From Agrobacterium cucumeris (GTDB lineage Bacteria; Pseudomonadota; Alphaproteobacteria; Rhizobiales; Rhizobiaceae), in contig NZ_CP080387.1 of the NCBI RefSeq assembly GCF_030036535.1, positions 1,364,001 to 1,428,000 on the forward strand: a stretch of DNA of 64,000 nucleotides, given 5' to 3'. This document shows, piece after piece, positions 16,867-26,528 of this stretch. The notes beneath the pieces were generated by a model. The model did no database searches and was not told where the DNA came from. It was given only the letters and a program-made list of their open reading frames with translations. Position 1 is the first letter of the stretch. The number at the start of each line of letters is the position of its first letter. The position numbers and the translations under genes were made by a program.

Positions 16867-17706
16867 TCACGCCGCGTGCTTGCCAATCAACCCCGGAATA
16901 TCTACCGGCTCCATCTCGTCCGATGCCTGACCGGCGGTGGCGTCGCTGGTCTGCATCCAGGTGATCAACTCGAAGCTGCCATCGGCATTTTCGGCAATCG
17001 CCGTGCAGCTTTCCACCCAGTCGCCGGTGTTGATATAGCGGATGCCGTCCATGTCTTCCATGACAGCATGGTGGATGTGCCCACAGATCACGCCGTCGAC
17101 ATTGTTGCGTCGCGCCTCGTCGGCCACCACGCGCTGGAATTCGCCGATGAAGTTGACGGCGTGTTTGACCTGCAGCTTGGCCCAGGCCGAGAACGACCAG
17201 TAAGGCAGGCCGATGCGGCGGCGCACGGCGGCAATGGCGATGTTGATGGCGATCGCCGCGTCATAGGCCCAGTCGCCGAGATAGGCGAGCAGGCGGGCAT
17301 TGCGCACCACCACGTCGAACTCGTCGCCATGGATGACCAGATATTTCTTGCCGTCGGCCGCCTCGTGGATCATGCGCTCGGCCACTTCGATGCCGCCGAA
17401 ATGCATGCCCGGGAATTCCCGCAGGAATTCATCGTGGTTACCGGGAATATAGATGATGCGCGTGCCCTTGCGGGCCTTGCGCAGCAGCTTCTGCACCACG
17501 TCGTTGCAGCCCTGCGGCCAATACCAGCTGCGGCGCAGGCGCCAGCCATCGACGATGTCGCCGACCATGATGATCGTTTCGGCTTCGTGATACTTTAGGA
17601 AGTCGAGCAAGAAATCCGTCTTGGCCGCCTTGGAGCCAAGATGAACATCCGAAATGAAAAGCGTTCTGAACTGTCTGGTTTCGATTTGACCGGCCACGGA
17701 TTTCAT
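16867..17706 (-). CDS. UDP-2,3-diacylglucosamine diphosphatase-like metallophosphoesterase (LpxH-like)
   Basis: A 279-residue calcineurin-like phosphoesterase with the full metal set: ISDVHLGS, GDIVDGWRL, PGNHDEFL, HGDEFD and GHIHH. The spacing and the RRSWYWPQG insert match LpxH-like enzymes, which cleave UDP-2,3-diacylglucosamine to lipid X in lipid A synthesis. Rhizobia often carry several related hydrolases, so the lipid A role is an inference. The start at 17706 is close to the first strand (TLFISDVHLG). The last 25 residues are a less conserved acidic tail. Confidence 0.8.
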   Translation of the reverse strand: MKSVAGQIETRQFRTLFISDVHLGSKAAKTDFLLDFLKYHEAETIIMVGDIVDGWRLRRSWYWPQGCNDVVQKLLRKARKGTRIIYIPGNHDEFLREFPGMHFGGIEVAERMIHEAADGKKYLVIHGDEFDVVVRNARLLAYLGDWAYDAAIAINIAIAAVRRRIGLPYWSFSAWAKLQVKHAVNFIGEFQRVVADEARRNNVDGVICGHIHHAVMEDMDGIRYINTGDWVESCTAIAENADGSFELITWMQTSDATAGQASDEMEPVDIPGLIGKHAA

Positions 17707-17934
17707 CCCCCTGTTCGGTTGCGTCCCTGCGGCTTTCTTACCTCTCAGAACCAGACTCGTGTTTCAGCAACATGACAGAGGCCGGTTTTTGTATGGAATA
17801 TGACTGATGGCTTCACGAAAACGCGAATAAGCCATGCCCGTATTTGCATGAATGTGCGTCAAATAACGGCTGTACCATGGGGAAGTTTGTTGTATTCAGG
17901 GGGCCGGAATGAAACCAGATATGACGGTGGAAGA

Positions 17935-20250
17935 ATGACCTCTCACGATAAGAACAACACGCCCGCCAACACGGCAAAGGCCGACATCGAGGAACAGGCG
18001 CTCTTTTTCCACCGCTATCCGCGCCCCGGCAAGCTGGAGATCCAGGCCACCAAGCCGCTCGGCAACCAGCGCGATCTGGCGCTCGCCTATTCGCCGGGTG
18101 TGGCCGCTCCCTGCCTCGCCATCCATGAAAATCCGGAAATGGCAGCCGATTATACAGCGCGCGCCAATCTCGTCGCCGTCATCTCCAACGGCACCGCCGT
18201 GCTCGGCCTTGGCAATATCGGCCCGCTTGCTTCCAAGCCTGTCATGGAAGGCAAGGCCGTCCTCTTCAAGAAATTCGCCGGCATCGACGTCTTCGACATC
18301 GAGATCGACGCGCCCGGCATCAATGACATGGTGTCGACCATCGCAGCGCTGGAGCCCACCTTCGGCGGCATCAACCTTGAGGACATCAAGGCGCCGGAAT
18401 GTTTCGAGGTGGAACGCCAGCTGCGCGAGAAGATGAACATCCCCGTCTTCCACGATGATCAGCATGGCACCGCGATCATCGTTGCCGCCGCCGTCACCAA
18501 CGCGCTGGAACTGGCCGGCAAGTCTCTGTCCAGTGTCAAGATCGTCGCCTCCGGCGCCGGTGCGGCAGCCCTCGCCTGCCTCAACCTGCTTGTCGCCATG
18601 GGCGCAAAAAAGGAAAACATCTGGGTCCACGATATCGAAGGCCTGGTTTATGACGGCCGCAACGAGCTGATGGACGAGTGGAAGGAAGTCTACGCCCAGA
18701 AGACCGACAAACGCGTGCTGGCTGACTCCATCGATGGCGCCGATGTCTTCCTCGGCCTTTCGGCGGCCGGCGTGCTGAAACCGGAACTCCTGGAGCGCAT
18801 GGCGGAAAATCCGCTTATTCTTGCGCTCGCCAACCCCAATCCGGAAATCATGCCTGAAGTGGCGCGTGCGGCGCGCCCGGACGCGATGATCTGCACCGGC
18901 CGTTCGGATTTCCCGAACCAGGTCAACAACGTACTCTGCTTCCCCTATATCTTCCGCGGCGCGCTGGATTGCGGTGCGACGACCATCAACGAAGAAATGA
19001 AGATGGCCGCCGTGCAGGCCATCGCCGAGCTTGCCCGCGAGGAAGTCTCGGAAGTGGCGGCCCGAGCCTATAGCGGCGAAACCCCGGTCTTCGGCCCGAC
19101 CTATCTCATCCCCTCGCCCTTCGATCCGCGCCTCATCCTGCGCATTGCGCCGGCCGTTGCCCGCGCTGCCGCCGCAAGCGGTGTCGCCGCCCGGCCGATC
19201 ACCGATTTCGAAGCCTATTTCGACCAGCTGAACCGTTTCGTCTGGCGCTCCGGCTTCATCATGAAGCCGGTCTTCAATGCCGCCAAGGCCGCCGAAAAGA
19301 AGCGCATCATCTTTGCCGAAGGCGAAGACGAGCGTGTGCTGCGCGCCGCCCAGGTTCTGCTGGAAGAAGGCACCGGCATCCCGATCCTCATCGGCCGCCC
19401 GCAGATCATCGAAACGCGCCTGAAGCGCTTCGGCCTGCGCATCCGCCCGCATACGGATTTCGCCGTGGTCAATCCGGAAGACGATCCGCGCTACCGCGAT
19501 TATGTCGATGATTATTTCGCGCTGGTCGGCCGCGCCGGCATCAACCCGGAAGCGGCGCGTACCATCGTGCGCACCAACTCCACCGTCATCGGCGCGCTGT
19601 CGGTCAAGCGCGGCGAAGCCGATGCGCTGATCTGCGGTCTGGAAGGCCGTTATGACCGGCATCTGCGCGACGTGAACCAGATCATCGGCAAGCAGGAGAA
19701 TGTGCGCTCCTTTGCGGGCCTCAGCCTGCTCATCACCCAGCAGGGTGCGCTGTTCCTCACCGATACGTTCGTGAATAACGATCCGACGTCAGAAGAAGTG
19801 GCGGAAATGGCCATTCTTGCGGCCAAGGAAATTCGCCGTTTCGGCATCACGCCGAAGATCGCGCTCGCCAGCCACTCCAATTTCGGTTCGCGCGATTCTG
19901 AAAGTGCGCGCAAGATGCGCCGCGCGCTGAAGATCGTGCAGGCAGCAGCCCCCGAGCTGGAAGTGGACGGCGAAATGCAGGGCGGCTCAGCCCTTTCGGA
20001 AGCGCTGCGCAAGCGCGCCATGCCGAACAGCGTGCTGACCGGCGAAGCGAACCTTTTGGTTTTCCCGAACCTTGACGCCGCCAACATCACGCTCGGCGTC
20101 ACCCGCACCCTGACGGAAGGCCTGCATGTCGGCCCGATCCTGCTCGGCACAGCCCTGCCCGCCCACATCCTGTCGCCCAGCGTCACCTCGCGCGGCGTAG
20201 TCAACATGGCAGCCTTTGCCGTGGTCCAGGCTTCGCACCCTTCGGTGTGA
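17935..20250 (+). CDS. maeB: Malic enzyme fused to a phosphotransacetylase-like domain
   Basis: A 771-residue chimeric malic enzyme. The N-terminal half (about 1-430) has the malic signature YSPGVAAPC, the metal/substrate strand [13 protein letters not shown] and the NAD(P)-binding turn ASGAGAAAL. The C-terminal part (about 445-771) is phosphotransacetylase-like and usually regulatory, and the length is exactly that of rhizobial Dme/Tme. It decarboxylates malate to pyruvate. Whether NAD or NADP is preferred cannot be read here. The ATG at 17935 has GGTGGAAGA upstream; an earlier in-frame start at 17800 adds an unlikely 45 residues. Confidence 0.92.
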   Translation: MTSHDKNNTPANTAKADIEEQALFFHRYPRPGKLEIQATKPLGNQRDLALAYSPGVAAPCLAIHENPEMAADYTARANLVAVISNGTAVLGLGNIGPLASKPVMEGKAVLFKKFAGIDVFDIEIDAPGINDMVSTIAALEPTFGGINLEDIKAPECFEVERQLREKMNIPVFHDDQHGTAIIVAAAVTNALELAGKSLSSVKIVASGAGAAALACLNLLVAMGAKKENIWVHDIEGLVYDGRNELMDEWKEVYAQKTDKRVLADSIDGADVFLGLSAAGVLKPELLERMAENPLILALANPNPEIMPEVARAARPDAMICTGRSDFPNQVNNVLCFPYIFRGALDCGATTINEEMKMAAVQAIAELAREEVSEVAARAYSGETPVFGPTYLIPSPFDPRLILRIAPAVARAAAASGVAARPITDFEAYFDQLNRFVWRSGFIMKPVFNAAKAAEKKRIIFAEGEDERVLRAAQVLLEEGTGIPILIGRPQIIETRLKRFGLRIRPHTDFAVVNPEDDPRYRDYVDDYFALVGRAGINPEAARTIVRTNSTVIGALSVKRGEADALICGLEGRYDRHLRDVNQIIGKQENVRSFAGLSLLITQQGALFLTDTFVNNDPTSEEVAEMAILAAKEIRRFGITPKIALASHSNFGSRDSESARKMRRALKIVQAAAPELEVDGEMQGGSALSEALRKRAMPNSVLTGEANLLVFPNLDAANITLGVTRTLTEGLHVGPILLGTALPAHILSPSVTSRGVVNMAAFAVVQASHPSV

Positions 20251-20280
20251 TGCTGCGGGCGCATTAACGCAATTTTGAAC

Positions 20281-20309
20281 AAGCTGTTGCCGCATTGCGG
20301 CAACAGCTT
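20281..20309 (+). terminator. Strong hairpin after the malic enzyme gene
   Basis: A perfect 13-bp stem (20281-20293 with 20297-20309) with a 3-base loop lies 31 bases after the stop. The following bases are moderately T-rich (TATGTTATCTT). Confidence 0.7.
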
Positions 20310-20388
20310 ATGTTATCTTCCTGAAACACGGATTTCGTGAAGTATAACGCCCCTGCCACCGGCCGGGGACATTAAACGGATCGCACAA

Positions 20389-21492
20389 TTGACCCGGCGC
20401 AGCCGCATCATCGGCCTCCTGCTTCCCCTTGTTTTCCTCGCCCCGGCCACCGCCTTCGCGGATCAGGTCTGCGATACGCTTTATGCGCAACTGCGCGAGC
20501 CACCACGTGTCATCGGCAACACGGCAGAGGTGCGGCGTTACGCCAATGCGCTCGCCCGCCAGAACATCGTCGTGCGCAAGATCAGGAACGATCTGCGCAG
20601 CTATGGCTGTTCATCCGGCAGCGTCATTGTCTACGGCAACCCCAATGCCGGCCTCTGCGCCGAGATCGGCGATGCGCTGGTGGATGCCGAGGCCGAACGT
20701 GACGCCATCATTCGTGACCGTGATGACGCGATGGCGGCTCAGCGCAGCGATGATGGCGGCATCAGGCGCCAGCGCATTCTCGCCGCACTCGACGCCAATG
20801 GCTGCAGCGCAATGCCGGAAACGGACAGGCAATCGCCGCAGGCCCCGGATGTCACCCGTTATCCCGATGCTTTCCGCCAGGGCGACCGTGAGCCGGGACG
20901 GACGGGCCTGTCGCCTTACCCCAATGCCGCCGCCGAGGGCGGACTGCGCACCCTTTGCGTACGCACCTGCGACGGCTCGTTTTTCCCGATCGCCTCCAAT
21001 GCCTCGCCGCTCGATTTCCGCGCCCAGGCGGAGCAATGCCAGAAAATGTGCCCGGGCACGCAGACCGAGCTTTATTTCCACTCCATGACGGATCAGGAAA
21101 CCTCCGATATGGTCTCGGCCGAAACCGGCAAACCCTACAGGGACCTGCCCACCGCCTTCGCCTATCGCAACGCGTCTACGAAAGCGCCCGGCTGCGCCTG
21201 CAACATGGCCGCCTATCACGAGGACATGCAGAAGCAGGAAGAGGCCGCCCGGCCACAGGCCGAAAAGCCCTATTCCGGCATCACCACCATTCCGTCACCG
21301 CAGGGCGACAAGCCGAAGGAACCGGCCGAACAGCAACAGGCGGCAAAACCGCCGGAGCAACCGGTTCCCGAACGCGATTATGATCCGAACGACGCAAAAG
21401 TCCGCGTCATCGGCCCGAAATTCCTGCCGGACCAGACGGGCCGCATCGACCTGAAGAACCCGGCACTGAAGGGCATTCAACCGCAGCAGTGA
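20389..21492 (+). CDS. DUF2865 domain-containing secreted protein
   Basis: A 367-residue exported protein. The signal peptide runs to AFA at about residue 24. The mature N-terminal part is helical and charged. The core (about 185-285) has a cysteine-rich set LCVRTCDGSFFPI, CQKMCPGTQTELYF and APGCACN, which is the DUF2865 pattern common in Rhizobiales. The C-terminal 80 residues are proline/glutamine-rich. A TTG at 20389 is the only sensible start in this frame. The biological role is unknown; secretion plus paired cysteines suggests a disulfide-stabilised periplasmic protein. Confidence 0.85.
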   Translation: MTRRSRIIGLLLPLVFLAPATAFADQVCDTLYAQLREPPRVIGNTAEVRRYANALARQNIVVRKIRNDLRSYGCSSGSVIVYGNPNAGLCAEIGDALVDAEAERDAIIRDRDDAMAAQRSDDGGIRRQRILAALDANGCSAMPETDRQSPQAPDVTRYPDAFRQGDREPGRTGLSPYPNAAAEGGLRTLCVRTCDGSFFPIASNASPLDFRAQAEQCQKMCPGTQTELYFHSMTDQETSDMVSAETGKPYRDLPTAFAYRNASTKAPGCACNMAAYHEDMQKQEEAARPQAEKPYSGITTIPSPQGDKPKEPAEQQQAAKPPEQPVPERDYDPNDAKVRVIGPKFLPDQTGRIDLKNPALKGIQPQQ

Positions 21493-21521
21493 TATGTGTC
21501 GTGAGCGAGCGCCCGACCCTT

Positions 21522-21647
21522 GTTTCTTCTCCCCGAGGGGGAGAAGTCCGCGACAGCGGGATGAGGTGGCAACGTCAGCGATATTCGGTGAGCTAGCCCC
21601 CTCATCCGACCCTTCGGGCCACCTTCTCCCCCTTGGGGAGAAGAAAC
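21522..21647. repeat. RIME-like palindromic repeat, copy 4
   Basis: About 126 bp in the orientation opposite to copies 1-3: the GGATGAGG half has the AGTCCGCGACAGCGGG variant and the other half GGGTCGGATG reads on the complement. Its central spacer (CAACGTCAGCGATATTCGGTG) is shared with copy 5. Confidence 0.85.
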
Positions 21648-21775
21648 GCGCAGCACCGCCTTGCGACGGCACTTCCCCAGAACCGGGGCCGGGCTTGCCG
21701 CAAAGCAGATCAAAACGGCGACGGGGTTCCCCGTCGCGCAGTAAGCCGGCGGTTAGGACCGGGCGGGTGCCACAA

Positions 21776-21897
21776 GTTTCTTCTCCCCGAGGGGGAGAAG
21801 TCCGCGGCAGCGGGATGAGGGGGCAACGTCAGCGATATTCGGTGAGCTGGCCCCCTCATCGGACCCTTCGGGCCACCTTCTCCCCAGGGAGAAGAAA
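21776..21897. repeat. RIME-like palindromic repeat, copy 5 (eroded right arm)
   Basis: Same orientation and same spacer as copy 4. The right arm reads CTCCCCAGGGAGAAG and has lost bases compared with other copies, so it is slightly decayed. It lies 43 bases past the bluB stop. Confidence 0.85.
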
Positions 21898-21940
21898 AAG
21901 CGGCAACGCTTCACTTCATCCGCAGACCGTTATCAGTGCC

Positions 21941-22660
<720 letters not shown>

Positions 22661-22765
22661 TTAACCCCAACAATGCGGGCGCGCGGATGCCGAAACCATG
22701 CCGGTTTTCGCATGCACGACGCGCCTCTTCAGCAACCTGCCGCCGTCCGCGCGGTTCGGTCTATC

Positions 22766-22922
22766 CTGCCAGGCCGGTCTTCTGACTCGGCTTCATCCGC
22801 CCTCTTCGCCTTCCCGAATGACTTCAGTGGCTTTTTGAAAAGGGCATCCGCCTCACAGCGCTGGGCACGTTCCGGTTTCTCACCGGATTCCCGATTCTCC
22901 CGCCACAAGGGCGGGCACCTGA
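22766..22922 (-). promoter_or_regulatory. Cobalamin (AdoCbl) riboswitch upstream of bluB
   Basis: Read on the minus strand, the element starts with GGTGCC near 22920 and runs through paired segments (GGGAATCCGGTGAGAAACC). It carries the B12-box core GCCACTG at 22825-22831, followed by GGGAAGGC and a closing AGAAGACCGGCCTGGC. This is the canonical order of the cobalamin aptamer. The bluB start lies about 110 bases downstream. The intervening DNA can form GC stems that may mask the ribosome site. Confidence 0.92.
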
Positions 22923-23009
22923 CTGAGGAAGCTATGAGCAAGAAGGCTTGCGAATGCAAGTATCGCGAGGCCGGTGCGGCAATGTGACCTTAACGAAAGC
23001 CAAATCGCA

Positions 23010-23840
23010 TTACGCCACAGGGAAGTAACGCACATAAGCGAATTCATCACCGTCCGGCGACCAGTTGGGCGAGTTCATCGTGCCCTGCCCGCCGAAAAGC
23101 TCAAACAGCGTTTCGACATTGCCGCCATCCATATCCATCAGCCGCACGCGCACATCGAGATCACGCGGATGGTCGAAAACGTCGCCGTCATAGGAGACGA
23201 ACACCACCTTGTCCCCTTTGGGAGACGGGTGCGGAAACCAGTCACCATAGGAACTGTCAGTGATGCGCTCCACAGCGGAGCCATCCACCCGCACCCGCCA
23301 GATCTGCATCAGCCCGGTGCGGCTGGAATTAAAATAGACCCACGCACCATCAGGCGAATAATCCGGCCCGTCATTGCGGCCCTCACCATGGGTCAGACGC
23401 GTCTCGATGCCGCTGTCGATATCCATGGAATAGATGTCGAAGACCTGATCGCGAATGCCGCAATATGCGAAACTCTTCCCGTCCGGCGCCCAGCCATGCC
23501 AATAGGAAGGAAGGTTCTTCGTCATCAGCCTTGGCGCACCGCCCGCCGATGGCAGAAGATAAATGGCGCTCTTGCCGAATTTCACCTTGTCGGAAATGGC
23601 ATACAGCGAACCATCAGGCGAAATGCCGTGGTCGTTGTTGCATTGCGTCGCAAAGCCGGTATCGACCTTCTCCGGTGAAGCATCACCGGATGGGGACAGG
23701 CGATAGAGCAACCCCTCGCTGTTCAACAGCAGATATTTGCCATCCGGCGACCAGTTCGGCGCCTCGAACAGCTCCGGCGTCTGCCACACCACCCGCATCT
23801 GCCGGGTGCGGATGTTGAAGATTTCGATGGAACTGCGCAT
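23010..23840 (-). CDS. TolB-like beta-propeller protein
   Basis: A 276-residue protein built of repeated WD40-like PD40 blades, each with SPDG: WSPDGKYLLL, SPDGSLYAIS, APDGKSFAYC, SPDGAWVYFN, SPKGDKVVFV and SPDGDEFAYV. No signal peptide is visible, so despite resembling the TolB propeller it is probably cytoplasmic and unrelated to Tol-Pal function. It may bind or sense a small molecule or protein. It is transcribed toward bluB but sits on the other side of the riboswitch, so it is not part of that control. Confidence 0.8.
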   Translation of the reverse strand: MRSSIEIFNIRTRQMRVVWQTPELFEAPNWSPDGKYLLLNSEGLLYRLSPSGDASPEKVDTGFATQCNNDHGISPDGSLYAISDKVKFGKSAIYLLPSAGGAPRLMTKNLPSYWHGWAPDGKSFAYCGIRDQVFDIYSMDIDSGIETRLTHGEGRNDGPDYSPDGAWVYFNSSRTGLMQIWRVRVDGSAVERITDSSYGDWFPHPSPKGDKVVFVSYDGDVFDHPRDLDVRVRLMDMDGGNVETLFELFGGQGTMNSPNWSPDGDEFAYVRYFPVA

Positions 23841-24032
23841 GCTGCCTCCCGGGGCTGTCGATAGTCTGGCTCTGATCGTTGGCGGACGCAGACATTCCGT
23901 TTGCTTTCGCCGCCATGGTGATTATGATCCTATGGCCGCAGGCACCGTCCTGCAAATTCAAATCGGAAAAAACGCCAGCGTTCCGGCACCGCCCGTAACC
24001 CTTCCCGTTTCTCCCAGATCCGAGGTTCCGCG

Positions 24033-24410
24033 ATGAATACCATCGCCGATCACGGCATCCGCTTCGGGCGGATCGCCGCAATGCTTCCTGTCAAGAATAT
24101 CGAAAAGGCCCATGACTTTTATGTCGGTGTGCTGGGCTTCACAAAAACCTTCGAAAACGGCACTCCCGTCGGCTTCATGATCCTCAAACAGGGCAATGCC
24201 GAATTGCACCTGACATTGCAGCCCACCCATAAGGCAGCGCCCTTCAACGTGGCGCATATGATGGTCAGCGATGTCGATACGCTGCATGAGATTTGCAAAA
24301 GCCATGGGCTGCGCATCATCAAGGCTCTGCAGGACAAGGATTATGGCCTCAGGGCCTTCGTGTTTGAAGATCCTGACGGCAACCGTATCGATGTGGGGCA
24401 GGTTATTTGA
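24033..24410 (+). CDS. Glyoxalase/bleomycin resistance (VOC) superfamily protein
   Basis: A 125-residue single VOC-fold protein with two beta-alpha-beta-beta-beta modules. MLPVKNIEKAHDFYVGVLGFTKTF opens module 1 and AHMMVSDVDTLHEICKSHG opens module 2, which ends FVFEDPDGNRIDVGQ. The Asp/Glu near the end sits where VOC enzymes bind metal. Small VOC proteins include antibiotic-binding and dioxygenase-like members, and the ligand here is unknown. It stands alone, divergent from the propeller gene. Confidence 0.85.
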   Translation: MNTIADHGIRFGRIAAMLPVKNIEKAHDFYVGVLGFTKTFENGTPVGFMILKQGNAELHLTLQPTHKAAPFNVAHMMVSDVDTLHEICKSHGLRIIKALQDKDYGLRAFVFEDPDGNRIDVGQVI

Positions 24411-24485
24411 GGTGAGTGAAGAGTGGCGCGGGGTTTTCTCTGCGCCATTCATGAACCCCCATCGCGGACTGAGCGCATGCCGCTT

Positions 24486-24610
24486 GTTTCTTCTCCCCGA
24501 GGGGGAGAAGGTCGCGGCAGCGGGATGAGGGGGCAAGGGTCGTGATATACGGCAATGGTGCCCCCTCATCCGACCCTTCGGGCCACCTTCTCCCCGGCGG
24601 GGAGAAGAAA
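24486..24610. repeat. RIME-like palindromic repeat, copy 6
   Basis: About 125 bp, orientation like copies 4 and 5. It fills most of the gap between the VOC gene and the 3' end of nadE. Confidence 0.85.
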
Positions 24611-24690
24611 TATGCCGCACCGTCTCACAGGCAATTACTCTGGATGACACCGGACCAGCGTTAAAGGCCCCCCTCCGGAAACCGCCTTAA

Positions 24691-26370
24691 TCACCGATCC
24701 CGGAACCGGTTGGTGATCGGATAACGCCGGTCACGCCCAAAGTTCTTCTTGGTGATCTTCACACCCGGTGCCGATTGCCGGCGCTTGTATTCGGCGAGAT
24801 AGAGCAGATGCTCCACCCGGTGCACGGTCACCACATCATGGCCGCGCGCCAGAATTTCCTCGACCGACATTTCCTTCTCGACGAGGCATTCGAGAATATC
24901 GTCCAGCACCGGATAAGGCGGCAGCGAATCCTGGTCGGTCTGGTTGGGGCGCAATTCGGCCGATGGCGCCTTGGAAATGATATTGGCGGGGATGACCTCG
25001 CCGGAAGGGCCGAGCGCACCCGGCGGCACATGGGCGTTGCGCCAGCTGGAAATGGCATAGACCTGCATCTTGTAGAGGTCCTTGATGGGGTTGAAACCAC
25101 CATTCATGTCGCCATAAAGCGTGGCGTAACCCACCGACATTTCCGACTTGTTGCCCGTCGTCACCACCATCGAGCCGAACTTGTTCGAGACGGCCATCAA
25201 AATGGTGCCGCGCGTGCGGCTCTGCAGGTTTTCCTCGGTAATGCCCTCTTCCGTGCCCTCGAAGAGATCGGAAAGCGCCGAAAGGAAACCTTCCACCGGC
25301 TCGATGATCGGCACGATATCGTAACGGCAGCCCAGCGCTTTCGCGCAATCGGCGGCGTCTTTCAGCGATTCTTCCGAGGTATAACGGTAAGGCAGCATGA
25401 TGCAGCGCACCCGCTCCTCGCCCAGCGCGTCAACGGCCAGTGCGGCGCAAATCGCCGAATCGATGCCGCCGGAAAGGCCGAGAACCACGCTCTTGAAGCC
25501 GTTCTTGTTCACGTAGTCGCGAAAGCCCAGCATGCAGGCGCGGTAATCCGCCTCCTCGCCCTCTGGTATTTTCGAGAATGGCCCGCTCTCGCAATGCCAG
25601 CCATCAGCCGTGCGTTTCCAATCAGTAACGGCAAGTGTGGCCTCGAACTGGCTCATCTGGAAAGCAAGCGTCTTGTCGGCATTGAAGCCAAAGCTTGCGC
25701 CGTCAAACACCAGCTCGTCCTGCCCGCCCAGCTGGTTGGCGAAGACGAGCGGCAGGCCGCTCTCGATCACCTGCCTGAGCGCCACCTGATGGCGCACATC
25801 CAGCTTGCCGCGATAATAGGGCGACCCGTTCGGCACCAGCAGGATTTCCGCACCGCTCTCGGCCAGCGTCTCGCACACGCCCATGTCGTTCCAGATTTCC
25901 TCGCAGATCGGAATGCCGATCCGCACACGGCGGAAATTATAGGGGCCGGAAATCGATCCTTCGGCGAAAACCCGCTTCTCGTCGAACTCGCCGTAATTGG
26001 GCAGGTCAATCTTGTCGCGCAGCGCAATGATCTTGCCGCCATCCAAAAGCGCCACCGAATTGTGCCGGCCCGTCTCGCCCTGGCGTGGAAAACCGATGAC
26101 GACACCCGGTCCGCCATCGGCGGTGTCTGCCGCCAGTTCTTCCACAGCCTTCAGGCAGGCTTTCAGGAAAGCCGGCTTCAGCACCAGATCCTCAGGCGGA
26201 TAACCTGAAATGAACAGCTCGGTCAGAAGCAGAAGATCGGCGCCCTGCGTTGCCGCATCGGCCCTTGCCTCACGCGCCCTGGCGAGATTGCCCGCCACGT
26301 CGCCAACGGTGGGATTGAACTGCCCGACGGCAATCCGGAGATGGTTCTGGATATCGTGTCTGTCGCTCAT
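24691..26370 (-). CDS. nadE: Glutamine-dependent NAD+ synthetase
   Basis: A 559-residue enzyme with an N-terminal nitrilase-type glutaminase domain (Glu51 in TELFISGYPPED, Lys120 in RDKIDLPNYG, Cys156 in PICEEIW). A C-terminal synthetase has the ATP-binding SGGIDS at about 300-305. It amidates deamido-NAD with ammonia from glutamine, the last step of NAD synthesis. The start ATG at 26370 is clear. It is divergent from the phosphoglycerol transferase-like gene. Confidence 0.96.
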   Translation of the reverse strand: MSDRHDIQNHLRIAVGQFNPTVGDVAGNLARAREARADAATQGADLLLLTELFISGYPPEDLVLKPAFLKACLKAVEELAADTADGGPGVVIGFPRQGETGRHNSVALLDGGKIIALRDKIDLPNYGEFDEKRVFAEGSISGPYNFRRVRIGIPICEEIWNDMGVCETLAESGAEILLVPNGSPYYRGKLDVRHQVALRQVIESGLPLVFANQLGGQDELVFDGASFGFNADKTLAFQMSQFEATLAVTDWKRTADGWHCESGPFSKIPEGEEADYRACMLGFRDYVNKNGFKSVVLGLSGGIDSAICAALAVDALGEERVRCIMLPYRYTSEESLKDAADCAKALGCRYDIVPIIEPVEGFLSALSDLFEGTEEGITEENLQSRTRGTILMAVSNKFGSMVVTTGNKSEMSVGYATLYGDMNGGFNPIKDLYKMQVYAISSWRNAHVPPGALGPSGEVIPANIISKAPSAELRPNQTDQDSLPPYPVLDDILECLVEKEMSVEEILARGHDVVTVHRVEHLLYLAEYKRRQSAPGVKITKKNFGRDRRYPITNRFRDR

Positions 26371-26528
26371 GCCATTTCAATACCGCGCCCGTGGCCGCTC
26401 CGCAACGCGGCAATTGCATACCACCGCATGGGCGATGCGCCACGGCTACGTTCACGCTAAGGTTATCACCGTTCCAGCCATCCTCCGCAAAGTTCATGTC
26501 GCGTTCATCGCGCTTATGTGACAGTTAC

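Noticed and set aside
17896..19662. A 588-codon open frame antisense to the malic enzyme gene
   Set aside because: No domain, Asp/Arg/Gly-rich shadow composition, and fully covered by a well-recognised gene.
24775..26208. A long plus-strand frame antisense to nadE
   Set aside because: nadE shows all catalytic residues; the antisense frame has no recognisable features.
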